Part shown: piece by piece, positions 38,246-47,745 of the stretch
Layout: the number at the start of each line of letters is the position of its first letter
Numbering within the stretch: the stretch's first letter is position 1
Origin: Chitinophaga varians
GTDB lineage: Bacteria > Bacteroidota > Bacteroidia > Chitinophagales > Chitinophagaceae
Length of the DNA stretch: 64,000 nt
Reading direction: 5' to 3'
Assembly (NCBI RefSeq): GCF_012641275.1
Contig: NZ_JABAIA010000002.1
Span: forward strand, 1,922,001 to 1,986,000
The notes under the pieces: generated by a model
Told to the model about the DNA's origin: nothing
Seen by the model: the letters and a program-made list of their open reading frames with translations, nothing else
The model's database searches: none
Position numbers and translations under genes: made by a program

Positions 38246-41170
38246 TTAAATCAGGCTGTCAAATAATATTTCCACCGGATGCTGTGCTTTTACGCCGGTG
38301 CCGTCTTTCACCTGGTGGCGGCAGCTGGTGCCGGGAGCGGCTATCAGCGTACCGGTGGCGGCGTTGCGTACTGCCGGGAACAGCACCATTTCCCCGATCT
38401 GCATACTAAGGTCGTAATGCTCTTTTTCGTAACCGAAGGAGCCGGCCATACCGCAACAGCCGGAAGGGATTACCTCCACGGTGTAATGCTGCGGGATAGA
38501 GAGCATCTTTTTGCTGTGCAGCGCAGAGGACAGGGCTTTCTGCTGACAGTGCCCGTGCAGCTTGATCTGCTGCGGTTGCGTGGTGAACTGTGCTGCGGTA
38601 ATATTTCCTTTCTCTGCTTCGCCGGCAATGAATTCATCGATCAGGAAACAGTTCTTTGCCAGTGTTTGCGCCTGCTGACGAAGGGTTTCGCGGACAAGGT
38701 CAGGGTATTCGTCGCGGAAGCTGAGGATGGCAGAAGGTTCTACGCCCAGCAGCGGAACGTTGTCGTTGATAACGGCACTGAATATACGAACATTCTCTTC
38801 TGCCAGTTCACGTGCCTTACGCAGCAGTCCTTTGGACATATACGCACGGGCGCTCTCCGGATGGTCGATCATTTTCACTTCATAGCCGAGGCGGTGCAGC
38901 AATTGCACGGCTTTAATGCCAACAGGCGTGTCGTTATAGTTGGTGAACTCATCACAGAAAAGATAAACGGTGCGGTTGCCGGCGCCTTGCTTTTCTTTTG
39001 GCCAGGTTTGCCGGAACCATTTCCGCAGCGTGGTATGGTGCAGTTCCGGCAGTGAGCGTTTGGACGCAAAACCGCTGAACTTGCGGATAATGCCGCCGGT
39101 AAAGCTGTTGTTGATCAGCCCATTGTAGATGCCTGGCGCAATAGCAGCGAGACCGGACAGTTTAGAGAAATTGCCGATCATTTTGGCCCGCAGGGGGACG
39201 CCGTTGGCGTCGTGGTAATGTTGCAGGAATTCCATCTTCAGTTTGGCCATGTCCACGTTGGACGGGCATTCTGACTTACAGCCCTTGCAGGCGAGGCAGA
39301 GGTCCAATACGTCGTAGATCTCTTTATGGTCGAAGCGGTTTTCTTTGGTGGAGTGCGTCAGGAACTCACGCAGGATGTTGGCCCTGGCGCGGGTGGTATC
39401 TTTTTCGTTGCGGGTGGCCATGTAGCTGGGGCACATGGTGCCGCCGCTGAGTGGTGTCTTGCGGCAGTCGCCGGAACCATTGCATTGCTCTGCGTGCTGC
39501 AGAATGGTCTGTTCCGGGAAATGGAAGATGGTATGGAAGTCCGGTGTTTTTTGTCCGGGCTCGTAGCGCAACATGCTGTTCATGGACGGTGTGTCCACGA
39601 TTTTATGAGGATTGAAGATATTTTCAGGATCCCAGGTGTATTTGATCTGCCGCAGCAGTTCATAGTTTTTTTCGCCTACCATCTGGCGGATGAATTCTCC
39701 GCGCAGGCGGCCGTCGCCATGTTCACCGCTGAGAGAGCCGTTGTATTTTTTGACGAGGGTCGCGATTTCTTCCGCGATTTTTCTGAAAAGCTGATTGCCT
39801 TCTTCCGTTTTCAGGTTGATGATAGGGCGGAGGTGGATTTCGCCGCTGCCGGCGTGGGCGTAGTGAACCGCATGCAGGTTGTACTGCTGCAGGACCACGT
39901 TGAAGTCACGGATAAAATCGGGGAGGTCTTCCACGGCTACGGCGGTATCTTCAATTACCGGAACGGCCTTTTCGTCGCCGGGGAGGTTACTGAGCAGTCC
40001 CAGTCCCGCTTTGCGGAGGGTCCATATTTTTTTGGTATCGTCCCCGAAGAGGAGCGGGAAGTGGTAACCCAGTCCGGCGGCGCGCAGCTGGGCTTCCAGT
40101 CTGCCGGCTATTTCCTTCACTTCTTCGCGGGTGTTGCGGCAGAATTCCACCACGAGGATGGCGCCGGGATCTCCCTGTACGAAAAAGCGGTTTTTACGTT
40201 GTTCGATATTGTCTTTGGTGCATTCCAGGATGAAATGGTCTATCAGTTCGCTGGCGCTGGGTTTGTATTCCATCACCTGGATATTGGCCCGCAGGGATTC
40301 ATCGACGCTGTTGAAATGGATGCACAATAAGCCGGTTTCTTTTGGGGGAAGCGGATCGATGTGCAGTTTTATTTCTGTGATAAATGCGAGGGTGCCTTCG
40401 GAGCCTGCGATGAGTTTGCAGAAGTTAAAATCTTCGGTGCCGGCGGTAAAGGGAGCTGTTTCCAGCAGCATGTCCACGGCGTAGCCGGTATTGCGGCGGG
40501 GGATGCTCTTCTTGGGAAATTCGCGGCGTATCTCCTCCTGGTTGCGATAGTCGCTGAGGGTGCTGCGTATCTGCCGGTAGATACGGGTCTCGAGCGTGTC
40601 GGGGCCTTCGCATTTGGCATGAAAGGCATCAGGACTGAGGGTGCTGAAGGTGACCTCTTCACCGTTGCTCAGTATTGCTTTTACTTCCAGCAGGTGTTCG
40701 CGGGTACTGCCGTACACAACGCTGTTGGAGCCACAGGAGTTGTTGCCCACCATCCCGCCAATCATGGCGCGGTTGGCGGTGGACGTTTCGGGGCCAAAAT
40801 AAAAGCCGTACGGCTTCAGGTACATGTTCAGCTCGTCGCGGATGACGCCGGGCTGCACCCGTACCCAGTTTTCGGAAGTATTGAGTTCCAGTATTTTCGT
40901 GAAGTTGCGGGACACGTCGGTAATGATACCGTTGCCTACCACCTGGCCTGCCAGCGAGGTGCCTGCCGTGCGGGGTATCAGCGATGTTTTGTTGGTACGC
41001 GCAAAAGAGATGAGTTTCTTCAGGTCGTCTGTTGATTCAGGGATGGCCACGGCCAGCGGCATCTCACGGTATGCCGACGCATCGGTGGCATAGAGTGTCC
41101 GCATGGTATCGTCTGTATAAAGCGTTCCTTCCAGTTCCTGGGCCAATTGTTCCAGCTTTTCGCGCATCAT
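38246..41170 (-). CDS. FAD/Fe-S dehydrogenase, YdiJ-like (D-2-hydroxyacid class)
   Basis: 974 aa. N-terminal FAD_binding_4 domain (SLIPRTAGTSLAGQVVGNG, about residues 58-76), then FAD-oxidase C-terminal domain (HYAHAGSGEIHLRP, SGEHGDGRLRGEF), then 4Fe-4S motif LCLACKGCKSECPSNVDM, and a C-terminal CCG-type domain with PSGCCGMAGSFGYEKEHY. This fused order is that of E. coli YdiJ, a D-2-hydroxyglutarate dehydrogenase, and of D-lactate dehydrogenase relatives. It probably oxidises a D-2-hydroxyacid and passes electrons to quinone or an electron carrier. Its substrate is not fixed by sequence; the lut genes at the left edge are unrelated L-lactate enzymes. Confidence 0.9.
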   Translation of the reverse strand: MMREKLEQLAQELEGTLYTDDTMRTLYATDASAYREMPLAVAIPESTDDLKKLISFARTNKTSLIPRTAGTSLAGQVVGNGIITDVSRNFTKILELNTSENWVRVQPGVIRDELNMYLKPYGFYFGPETSTANRAMIGGMVGNNSCGSNSVVYGSTREHLLEVKAILSNGEEVTFSTLSPDAFHAKCEGPDTLETRIYRQIRSTLSDYRNQEEIRREFPKKSIPRRNTGYAVDMLLETAPFTAGTEDFNFCKLIAGSEGTLAFITEIKLHIDPLPPKETGLLCIHFNSVDESLRANIQVMEYKPSASELIDHFILECTKDNIEQRKNRFFVQGDPGAILVVEFCRNTREEVKEIAGRLEAQLRAAGLGYHFPLLFGDDTKKIWTLRKAGLGLLSNLPGDEKAVPVIEDTAVAVEDLPDFIRDFNVVLQQYNLHAVHYAHAGSGEIHLRPIINLKTEEGNQLFRKIAEEIATLVKKYNGSLSGEHGDGRLRGEFIRQMVGEKNYELLRQIKYTWDPENIFNPHKIVDTPSMNSMLRYEPGQKTPDFHTIFHFPEQTILQHAEQCNGSGDCRKTPLSGGTMCPSYMATRNEKDTTRARANILREFLTHSTKENRFDHKEIYDVLDLCLACKGCKSECPSNVDMAKLKMEFLQHYHDANGVPLRAKMIGNFSKLSGLAAIAPGIYNGLINNSFTGGIIRKFSGFASKRSLPELHHTTLRKWFRQTWPKEKQGAGNRTVYLFCDEFTNYNDTPVGIKAVQLLHRLGYEVKMIDHPESARAYMSKGLLRKARELAEENVRIFSAVINDNVPLLGVEPSAILSFRDEYPDLVRETLRQQAQTLAKNCFLIDEFIAGEAEKGNITAAQFTTQPQQIKLHGHCQQKALSSALHSKKMLSIPQHYTVEVIPSGCCGMAGSFGYEKEHYDLSMQIGEMVLFPAVRNAATGTLIAAPGTSCRHQVKDGTGVKAQHPVEILFDSLI

Positions 41171-41254
41171 GGTATGTACCGGGTTTAGAGAGGGCGAAAT
41201 TAATATTTCAGTCCGGCTTTTTTATCTCTTGTAATGTATTCGTCAAAAAAAACA

Positions 41255-42154
41255 CTATTCCTTTACAAATTGCGGCTTTTTTACCTGTAGCCCGCAGACG
41301 GCTTCTATTCTGTCGGCCAGGTAGGCGGCCAGGTCGGGCGACAGGGCTTCGTCGTGCATGTGCATGAAGAAATAGACTTCCTGTAAACCATTGTCCAGCC
41401 AGTATTTGATACGGTTGGCCCAGTCGTCGATACGGGTATAGTCGGTGGGATGCAGGCTGTTGCCCACAAAACGGATGAATATTTTGGGGATGGTCAGGTG
41501 CATATGGGCGCAGTCCCTTCTGCCGGCAGTATCAGTGATAATGGCGCCTACTTTCAGCTCCCGCAGTTTGTCAAACAGTTCCAGCCGGACGGCTTCATCT
41601 TCATACCATTCCTTATGCCTTACTTCCAGGAAAAACTGCAGGTCAGTAGGCAGTGAGGCCAGGTAATCGTATAGGGCTTGCCGTTTGGCGGGGCCGTACT
41701 TGTCGCTCAGCTGCAGGAAGATAGGTCCCAGGTGTTTGCCGAAGGCCAGCACGCCTTCCAGGAAAGAAGTGGTCCTGGGGCCGGCCGTAGCAGGACTGAG
41801 ATTGCTGAAATGGCTGATGGCCTGTGGTACTTTGGGACAGAATTTAAACTCCAGGCCTTTGGCCGATGCGTCCCATTTGGAGATGGTGTCCGGCCCGTAG
41901 ATCTGGTAGTGGGTGGCATTGAGCTCAATGCTGTTGAAATGGCGCACATATTCCGGAAGGAAAAGGGCTTCTTTGGTGCCTTTGGGATATATTTTCCCGA
42001 TCCATTCCTTGCGTCCCCATTTGGCGCAGCCCAGCCAGGCCTGCGGTTTCTTAACGGGCTTGCCTTTCAGCACTTTCTTGTTGAAAAGCGGTTCAGCGGG
42101 CAGTTTGAAGTCCAGTTCTTCCAGCTCCGCAGGTGTAACACGGCCAAAATCCAT
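41255..42154 (-). CDS. DUF72 family protein
   Basis: 299 aa from the ATG at 42154. The open frame continues upstream, but a promoter motif at 42215-42222 lies inside that extension, favouring this start. DUF72 features are visible: AWLGCAKWGRKEWIGKIYP, HFNSIELNATHYQIY, FCPKVPQAISH, FFLEVRHKEWYEDEA and EVYFFMHMHDEALSPDLA. The fold is a TIM barrel (YecE-like); biochemical function is unknown. Upstream lies the divergent glgA. Confidence 0.85.
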   Translation of the reverse strand: MDFGRVTPAELEELDFKLPAEPLFNKKVLKGKPVKKPQAWLGCAKWGRKEWIGKIYPKGTKEALFLPEYVRHFNSIELNATHYQIYGPDTISKWDASAKGLEFKFCPKVPQAISHFSNLSPATAGPRTTSFLEGVLAFGKHLGPIFLQLSDKYGPAKRQALYDYLASLPTDLQFFLEVRHKEWYEDEAVRLELFDKLRELKVGAIITDTAGRRDCAHMHLTIPKIFIRFVGNSLHPTDYTRIDDWANRIKYWLDNGLQEVYFFMHMHDEALSPDLAAYLADRIEAVCGLQVKKPQFVKE

Positions 42155-42214
42155 AACAGGAGGTTTTAACGGATGCACATGACAATCACCGGTAAAGGAT
42201 AAGTGTAGGTACTG

Positions 42215-42222
42215 CAAATATA
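42215..42222 (-). promoter_or_regulatory. -7 promoter motif for DUF72 gene
   Basis: On the minus strand this reads TATATTTG, exact to TAnnTTTG, 60 bp before the ATG at 42154. It helps decide the start codon. Confidence 0.5.
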
Positions 42223-42333
42223 CTAAAAGCCGGGGGCTGCGGCGGTAAAACACACTGCTAAAATAAAATGGCCGAAACCCTTTGTTTTCTTGTTTTTACC
42301 AATTAACTTAAATTAGATTATCAATTATTTAGC

Positions 42334-43752
42334 ATGGAGATTTTACACGTTAGCGCGGAATGTTACCCGGTAGCCAAAGTAGGTGGGCTCGGTGACGTGG
42401 TAGGGGCATTGCCCAAATACCAATACGAGCTGGGAGCCATCGCCAAAGTGGTGGTGCCGGCCTACAGGAACAAATATTATGATACGCATGAATTTGACGT
42501 GGTGCACCAGGCTGGCATGTGGCTGGGACACGACTGGTACCATTTCAATGTTTTAAAGGAGCGCAACAATGAACTGGGCTTCGATTTATACCTGGTAGAC
42601 ATCCCCGGCCTGCTGGACACCCCCGGGGTATACGGTTACCCTAATGACACCGAGCGTTTCCTCGCTTTCCAGATCGCTGTGCTGGACTGGGTCAACGAGT
42701 GGAACCATCAGCCGGACGTAATTCACTGTCATGATCATCATACCGGCCTGATTCCTTTTCTGATGAGCTACGGCTACAAGTATGAGCGCATGAAGGAAGT
42801 CCCCTCCGTGCTGACTATTCATAATGCCCAGTATCAGGGCCAGTTTGGATGGGACAGGCTGTACCTCATCCCGTCTTTCGACTTGTGGAAGGCCGGCCTG
42901 TTGGACTGGGGCGGGGCCATCAATCCGCTGGCCGCTGCTATCAAATGTGCCTGGCGCGTAACCACCGTATCGCCGGGTTACCTGGAAGAACTGTATCAGA
43001 ACGCTAACGGCCTCGAATGGCTGATCACCCACGAAAAAGCCAAAACGGCGGGCATCATCAATGGTATCGATACGGCCGTATGGGACCCGGAAACGGACCA
43101 TATGGTACAGGCCAACTATGACCTGGAGACGGTAGCACAGGGAAAGAAAGAAAACAAACAGGCCCTCTGTGAACGGTTCGGTTTCGATGTCTCGCTGCCG
43201 TTGGTATCCTTTATTGGCCGGCTGGTAGGAGATAAGGGCGCCGATCTGTTGCCTGAGATCATTGGCCGCTCTTTGCATGAACTGCCAGGTGAGGTAAACT
43301 TCCTCGTACTGGGTAGCGGAGATCCACATGTGGAATGGTCACTACAACAAACCCGGCATGACGTAAGCTATGGGTTTAATCTCCATATTGGCTACAACGA
43401 AGCACTGTCACACCTGATATATGCCGGCAGCGATTTTCTGCTGATGCCGTCCAGAGTAGAGCCATGCGGGTTAAACCAGCTCTATGCCCTGCGTTACGGA
43501 ACGGTGCCCATGGTCCGCAGTACCGGCGGATTAAAAGATACCGTGACCGATTTTGGAGATCCCGGCGGTTTTGGCATACGTTTTAATCAGGCAGGGGTAT
43601 GGGACGCCTGTTACTCCGTAAAACGTGCAGTGGAACTGTTCAACGATACCGCCCACCTGTCGGAAATCCGCCTGCGTGGCATGCGGCTCAATCACTCGTG
43701 GGGACGCTCGGCCCAACAGTACCTCGATGTCTACCAGAGCATGAAAGGCTAA
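42334..43752 (+). CDS. glgA: Glycogen synthase (ADP-glucose)
   Basis: 472 aa GT5 enzyme. The ADP-glucose loop KVGGLGDVVGALPK lies at residues 15-28, with VLTIHNAQYQGQFGWD, INGIDTAVWDPETD and the C-terminal MPSRVEPCGLNQLYALRYGTVPMVRSTGGL, all diagnostic of bacterial GlgA. It elongates alpha-1,4-glucan from ADP-glucose. glgC follows after 51 bp and should provide the donor. No branching enzyme or phosphorylase (glgB, glgP) is in the window. Confidence 0.94.
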   Translation: MEILHVSAECYPVAKVGGLGDVVGALPKYQYELGAIAKVVVPAYRNKYYDTHEFDVVHQAGMWLGHDWYHFNVLKERNNELGFDLYLVDIPGLLDTPGVYGYPNDTERFLAFQIAVLDWVNEWNHQPDVIHCHDHHTGLIPFLMSYGYKYERMKEVPSVLTIHNAQYQGQFGWDRLYLIPSFDLWKAGLLDWGGAINPLAAAIKCAWRVTTVSPGYLEELYQNANGLEWLITHEKAKTAGIINGIDTAVWDPETDHMVQANYDLETVAQGKKENKQALCERFGFDVSLPLVSFIGRLVGDKGADLLPEIIGRSLHELPGEVNFLVLGSGDPHVEWSLQQTRHDVSYGFNLHIGYNEALSHLIYAGSDFLLMPSRVEPCGLNQLYALRYGTVPMVRSTGGLKDTVTDFGDPGGFGIRFNQAGVWDACYSVKRAVELFNDTAHLSEIRLRGMRLNHSWGRSAQQYLDVYQSMKG

Positions 43753-43803
43753 ATCATTATTATAACGCACTGCGAATTCATAATCTAAACCAACGTCCAC
43801 ACT

Positions 43804-45075
43804 ATGACTAAAGATGTTATATCCATTATTCTCGGAGGCGGTGCAGGTACCCGCTTATATCCCCTTACCCGCCGCAGGTCTAAACCGGCCGTGCCCCTTG
43901 CCGGTAAATACAGACTGGTGGATATTCCCATCTCCAACTGCCTGAACGCGGAACTGAACCGTATTTTCGTTTTAACCCAGTTCAACTCCGCCTCGCTTAA
44001 CAAACACATCAAAAACTCCTACCATTTCAGTCATTTCGACAAAGGGTTTGTAGACATCCTGGCTGCGGAACAAACCCCTGATAACCCTACGTGGTACCAG
44101 GGCACCGCAGACGCCGTAAGGCAGTGTTTGCACCATGTGGAGAATTTCGATTTTAAATATGTGCTGATCCTCTCCGGTGACCAGTTGTACCAGATGGATT
44201 TCAGGGACATGATCCAGCATCACATAGAAACCGGTGCCGAAATTTCGATTGCCACTATCCCGGTATCGGCCAAAGATGCTTCGGATTTTGGTATCCTGAA
44301 AACCGATGATTCCGGCGCCATCGTTTCCTTTACAGAGAAGCCGTCACAAGACGTGCTGCCACCATGGGCCTCCGAAGTTAGTGAAGAGATGAAAAATGCA
44401 GGACGGGTATACCTTGCCAGTATGGGCATCTATATCTTCAGCCGCGACGTGCTCTTCAATATGCTGGGCAAACAACCCGAAGCGGCCGACTTCGGCAAAC
44501 AGGTCATCCCGGAAGCGATAGAGGCCAAAGCGCGTGTATTCAGCTATCAGTATGAAGGCTACTGGACCGACATCGGTAATATCTCCTCTTTCTGGGAAGC
44601 CAATATAGGGCTCACAGATGATATCCCGCAGTTTAACCTCTTCAACGAATCACAGACCATCTACTCCAGGGCCAGGATGCTTCCCCCCGCCAAAATATCC
44701 GGTACCATGGAGAAAACAATCATCGCCGATGGTTGTATTATTATGGCAAGCCGGTTGGAGCGCTGCGTGGTAGGTATCCGTACCCGCATCGGCAAAGGCT
44801 CGGTCATCTCCAACACCTATATCATGGGAAGCGACTATTACCAGACCCTCGACGAACTGGACAGGGCCAGTGCTGAAGGCCGCCCACCAATGGGGATAGG
44901 TGAAAACTGCGTGATCGACAAGGCTATCATTGATAAGAACTGCAGTATCGGAAACAACGTACATATCAAAGGCGGAGACCATCTGCCGGATGGAGACTTT
45001 GAAAAATATACGGTGAAAGACGGCATTGTTGTTGTTAAAAAAGGAGTAGTCCTGCCGGACGGATTCAATATCTAA
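43804..45075 (+). CDS. glgC: Glucose-1-phosphate adenylyltransferase
   Basis: 423 aa. N-terminal nucleotidyltransferase domain with GGGAGTRLYPLTRRRSKPAV, LSGDQLYQMDF and the FTEKP segment for glucose-1-phosphate, then a C-terminal left-handed beta-helix (GENCVIDKAIIDKNCSIGNN). Makes ADP-glucose, the committed step for glycogen. It is followed by the GH130 gene after 13 bp, so glgA-glgC-GH130 appear to be one transcript. Confidence 0.94.
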   Translation: MTKDVISIILGGGAGTRLYPLTRRRSKPAVPLAGKYRLVDIPISNCLNAELNRIFVLTQFNSASLNKHIKNSYHFSHFDKGFVDILAAEQTPDNPTWYQGTADAVRQCLHHVENFDFKYVLILSGDQLYQMDFRDMIQHHIETGAEISIATIPVSAKDASDFGILKTDDSGAIVSFTEKPSQDVLPPWASEVSEEMKNAGRVYLASMGIYIFSRDVLFNMLGKQPEAADFGKQVIPEAIEAKARVFSYQYEGYWTDIGNISSFWEANIGLTDDIPQFNLFNESQTIYSRARMLPPAKISGTMEKTIIADGCIIMASRLERCVVGIRTRIGKGSVISNTYIMGSDYYQTLDELDRASAEGRPPMGIGENCVIDKAIIDKNCSIGNNVHIKGGDHLPDGDFEKYTVKDGIVVVKKGVVLPDGFNI

Positions 45076-45088
45076 CAAAACAATACAC

Positions 45089-46558
45089 ATGCGACTGTCA
45101 ATTGAGCGGAAACCTACCAAGATATATCCTGATCTGAAAAGAGTGGTTGCCAGGTTTTTTTTCAATGGCGAAGCCAGGGCCAAGTCTATTATCCAACATG
45201 TTGCTGCCATGACCGATGATCAGGTGGAGGTAACGATAACGCCTATACTGAGAGAATTCTCCCGGCGTCATCGTAACATCACCCGTATTTTTGAAAAACA
45301 TGCAGACAGGATCAGGCACCTTTTTGCTGCGGTGCAGGTCAACTATGATGAACTGTCCCTGAAAAGAAAACTGTTGACAGGCTCGTATTTTACCAATGAA
45401 TATTCAATTGAATCTGCTGCCTTTTTTAATCCGTCGATGATTGAAGATGTGGACCAGAGCGGACTGGAAGAAGGAGAGAAAAGAGTGATCCTCAGCTTCC
45501 GTGCCGTAGGTGAAGGGCATATCTCATCTATCGCTTTCCGCAGCGGTATCATCGACCGAAACAACCAGATTTCCCTGCAAACAGCCGGCAACTATGTGGA
45601 TGAAGCGGAGGTGATCCGCAACGCCATGTATAAGAAAGATACCTTCTTTCAGAACGCTGTCTCCATCAAACTGCCGGACCCGGTAATGCTGGAGGTGATG
45701 AACAGTCTCTCGGACGAGTTTGAGTACATGTCGCTTAAAAAGGTCATCCGTGAAATGCAGCAGCGCTATCAGGTCGATCATCTCGTGAAAAAAGCGCTGG
45801 AAAGGCTGCTTTGGCTGGCGGATTCGTATTATGAACTGAATTTTTCCCTTGATACGGATATTTCCGACCGCGTGATCTTCCCTTACTCCGACGCGGAAAG
45901 CAGGGGGATTGAAGATGCCCGCTTCGTGAAATACAGGGATGAAGACGGCAGCATTACCTATTACGCTACCTATACGGCGTTTGACGGGGTGGCTATTCAA
46001 CCCAAATTATTGTCTACCGAAGATTTCTATAACTTTAAAATTATGCCCTTGTATGGAGAAGGGGCCCAGAATAAAAACCTGGCCCTCTTCCCCCGCAAGA
46101 TCAAAGGGAAATATGTGATGATATCCCGTATTGACGGTATCAACGGGTATATCATGTATTCCGATAAAATCAATATCTGGGAAAACCCGCAAATACTGCA
46201 AACCCCCAAATACCCCTGGGAGTTTGTACAGGTGGGCAACTGCGGATCGCCCATAGAAACGCCGGAAGGCTGGCTGGTGATCACCCACGGGGTAGGCCCT
46301 ATGCGTACCTATTGTGTTGGGGCCAGCCTGCTGGACCTCGAAGATCCCGGCACAGAGATCGGCCGTCTGAAGGAGCCACTGCTTATGCCCAACAAAGACG
46401 AAAGGGAAGGATATGTGCCTAACGTGCTTTATTCCTGCGGCTCCATTGTACACAACGAAGAGCTGATCATCCCTTACGGTCTGTCTGACTATGCGTCCGG
46501 CTTTGCCACTGTCAATCTCGAAAAGCTGCTGGCGCAGATCAAGGCGGATGGCGCATAA
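45089..46558 (+). CDS. GH130 family glycosidase / phosphorylase
   Basis: 489 aa. The five-bladed propeller domain begins around residue 120; the catalytic Asp lies in GIEDARFVKYRDEDG (D276, an EDAR variant of the usual EDPR), with YYATYTAFDG, CGSPIETPEGWLVITHGVG (H400, the phosphate-binding His position) and LLDLEDPGTEIGR-type blades. An extra helical N-terminal region of about 100 residues is present. GH130 enzymes are mostly phosphorylases or hydrolases of beta-mannosides. Here it is operonic with glgA-glgC and ends 2 bp from a convergent GT4. Substrate unknown; the retained His favours phosphorolysis. Confidence 0.85.
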   Translation: MRLSIERKPTKIYPDLKRVVARFFFNGEARAKSIIQHVAAMTDDQVEVTITPILREFSRRHRNITRIFEKHADRIRHLFAAVQVNYDELSLKRKLLTGSYFTNEYSIESAAFFNPSMIEDVDQSGLEEGEKRVILSFRAVGEGHISSIAFRSGIIDRNNQISLQTAGNYVDEAEVIRNAMYKKDTFFQNAVSIKLPDPVMLEVMNSLSDEFEYMSLKKVIREMQQRYQVDHLVKKALERLLWLADSYYELNFSLDTDISDRVIFPYSDAESRGIEDARFVKYRDEDGSITYYATYTAFDGVAIQPKLLSTEDFYNFKIMPLYGEGAQNKNLALFPRKIKGKYVMISRIDGINGYIMYSDKINIWENPQILQTPKYPWEFVQVGNCGSPIETPEGWLVITHGVGPMRTYCVGASLLDLEDPGTEIGRLKEPLLMPNKDEREGYVPNVLYSCGSIVHNEELIIPYGLSDYASGFATVNLEKLLAQIKADGA

Positions 46559-46560
46559 CC

Positions 46561-47565
46561 TCACCCGATAGAACGGTATACTTTCAGATAATCTTCCGTC
46601 ATCCTGCCGGTGGTGAAATTTTCCTGTGCATGCAGATGGCAGGCATAGCGGTCTATTTGCTTCAAAGATTCCACAGCTGCAACGGCATCGTTTACTGTAT
46701 GGACCAGGAAACCGGTGCGCCCGTCCTGTATCAGCTCCGGCATAGAGCCTCTGTTGAATGCTATCACCGGCGTGCCGCATAACATGGCTTCCGCTACGCT
46801 CAGCCCGAAAGGTTCATCGAAATGTATCGGGTGCAGCAGTGCGCTGGCCCTGCCAAGCAGTTCGCTGCGGGCTGCACCGCCCACGGGGCCCAGGTACCGG
46901 ATTTGGTCATCATCTATATAAGGTCTCACCATTTCATCAAAATATTCTTTTTGCTGGATGATGCCGGCTATCAGCAGCTGGCGGTTTGTTTGCAGGGCTA
47001 TCTGTATAGCGTCGTACGTGCCTTTGTCGGGATGGATGCGGCCATAGTACAGCAGGTAATCGTCCGGCGCAGGCGTGAAGGCAAAATCTTCCGGCCTGAC
47101 GCCGTTGTATATAGTGGCTTTGTAGTGCAGGGAAGGGTGCCTGTTGGCGTTGCTGATGGCCACATAATGGCCCACATGATTGTAACGCTGGTATACCGGA
47201 ACAATCTTTTCTGACGAAAAACCGTGGATGGTGGTGACCATCGGTGTGCCAATGAGGCGGGAATAGGTGAGTGGCAGAAAGTCGAAATGATTGTGGATGA
47301 TATCAAAATGATGCGCCTGTTCCATCAGGTAGCTGATATGCATGCACTCATTGACTTTAGCGTCTGCATGACGGTCTTCCTCGTAGCCCTGCGGGCAGGT
47401 CCATGCCAGTTTGCCCTGTGTGAGTGAGTCGCCGGTGGCAAAGAGGGTAACGTCTGCGCCACGGGCTATCAGGCCTTCAGCAAGGTTGGAGGCCATTTGT
47501 TCCCAGGGGCCATAGTGCCGGGGCGGTGTCCGCCAGGCTACAGGCGAAAGAATTGCGATCTTCAT
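46561..47565 (-). CDS. GT4 glycosyltransferase linked to GH130
   Basis: 334 aa. The N-terminal segment RTPPRHYGPWEQMASNLAEG and the donor domain YYGRIHPDKGTYDAI are clear, with EX7E in EPFGLSVAEAMLCGTPVIAF. It is convergent with the GH130 gene, with only 2 bp between the stops and no hairpin. Donor sugar unknown. Because GH130 enzymes act mostly on mannosides, a GDP-mannose or similar donor is a guess, not a reading. Confidence 0.85.
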   Translation of the reverse strand: MKIAILSPVAWRTPPRHYGPWEQMASNLAEGLIARGADVTLFATGDSLTQGKLAWTCPQGYEEDRHADAKVNECMHISYLMEQAHHFDIIHNHFDFLPLTYSRLIGTPMVTTIHGFSSEKIVPVYQRYNHVGHYVAISNANRHPSLHYKATIYNGVRPEDFAFTPAPDDYLLYYGRIHPDKGTYDAIQIALQTNRQLLIAGIIQQKEYFDEMVRPYIDDDQIRYLGPVGGAARSELLGRASALLHPIHFDEPFGLSVAEAMLCGTPVIAFNRGSMPELIQDGRTGFLVHTVNDAVAAVESLKQIDRYACHLHAQENFTTGRMTEDYLKVYRSIG

Positions 47566-47745
47566 AGTGTTCCGGTTTCCGATCCGGTATCATGGCAAAT
47601 TCTAATCCATAATCATCCGCCCATCAAATTTCATCGGTAAAAATCCTTAAATCACTTTTTCTTCTCTAACTTCGTACATTCAAAAGTTTCGATGTATTCA
47701 GATATATCGCTACTTTTATTGATCATTTGTAATTCGACACGTAAT

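Noticed and set aside
39326..40330. 334-codon plus-strand open frame
   Set aside because: Fully antisense to the YdiJ-like gene, whose FAD and Fe-S motifs are unmistakable; the frame has no recognisable domain.
42155..42253. Longer N-terminus for the DUF72 protein
   Set aside because: The extra 33 residues do not look like the family, and an exact -7 promoter motif lies inside the extension.
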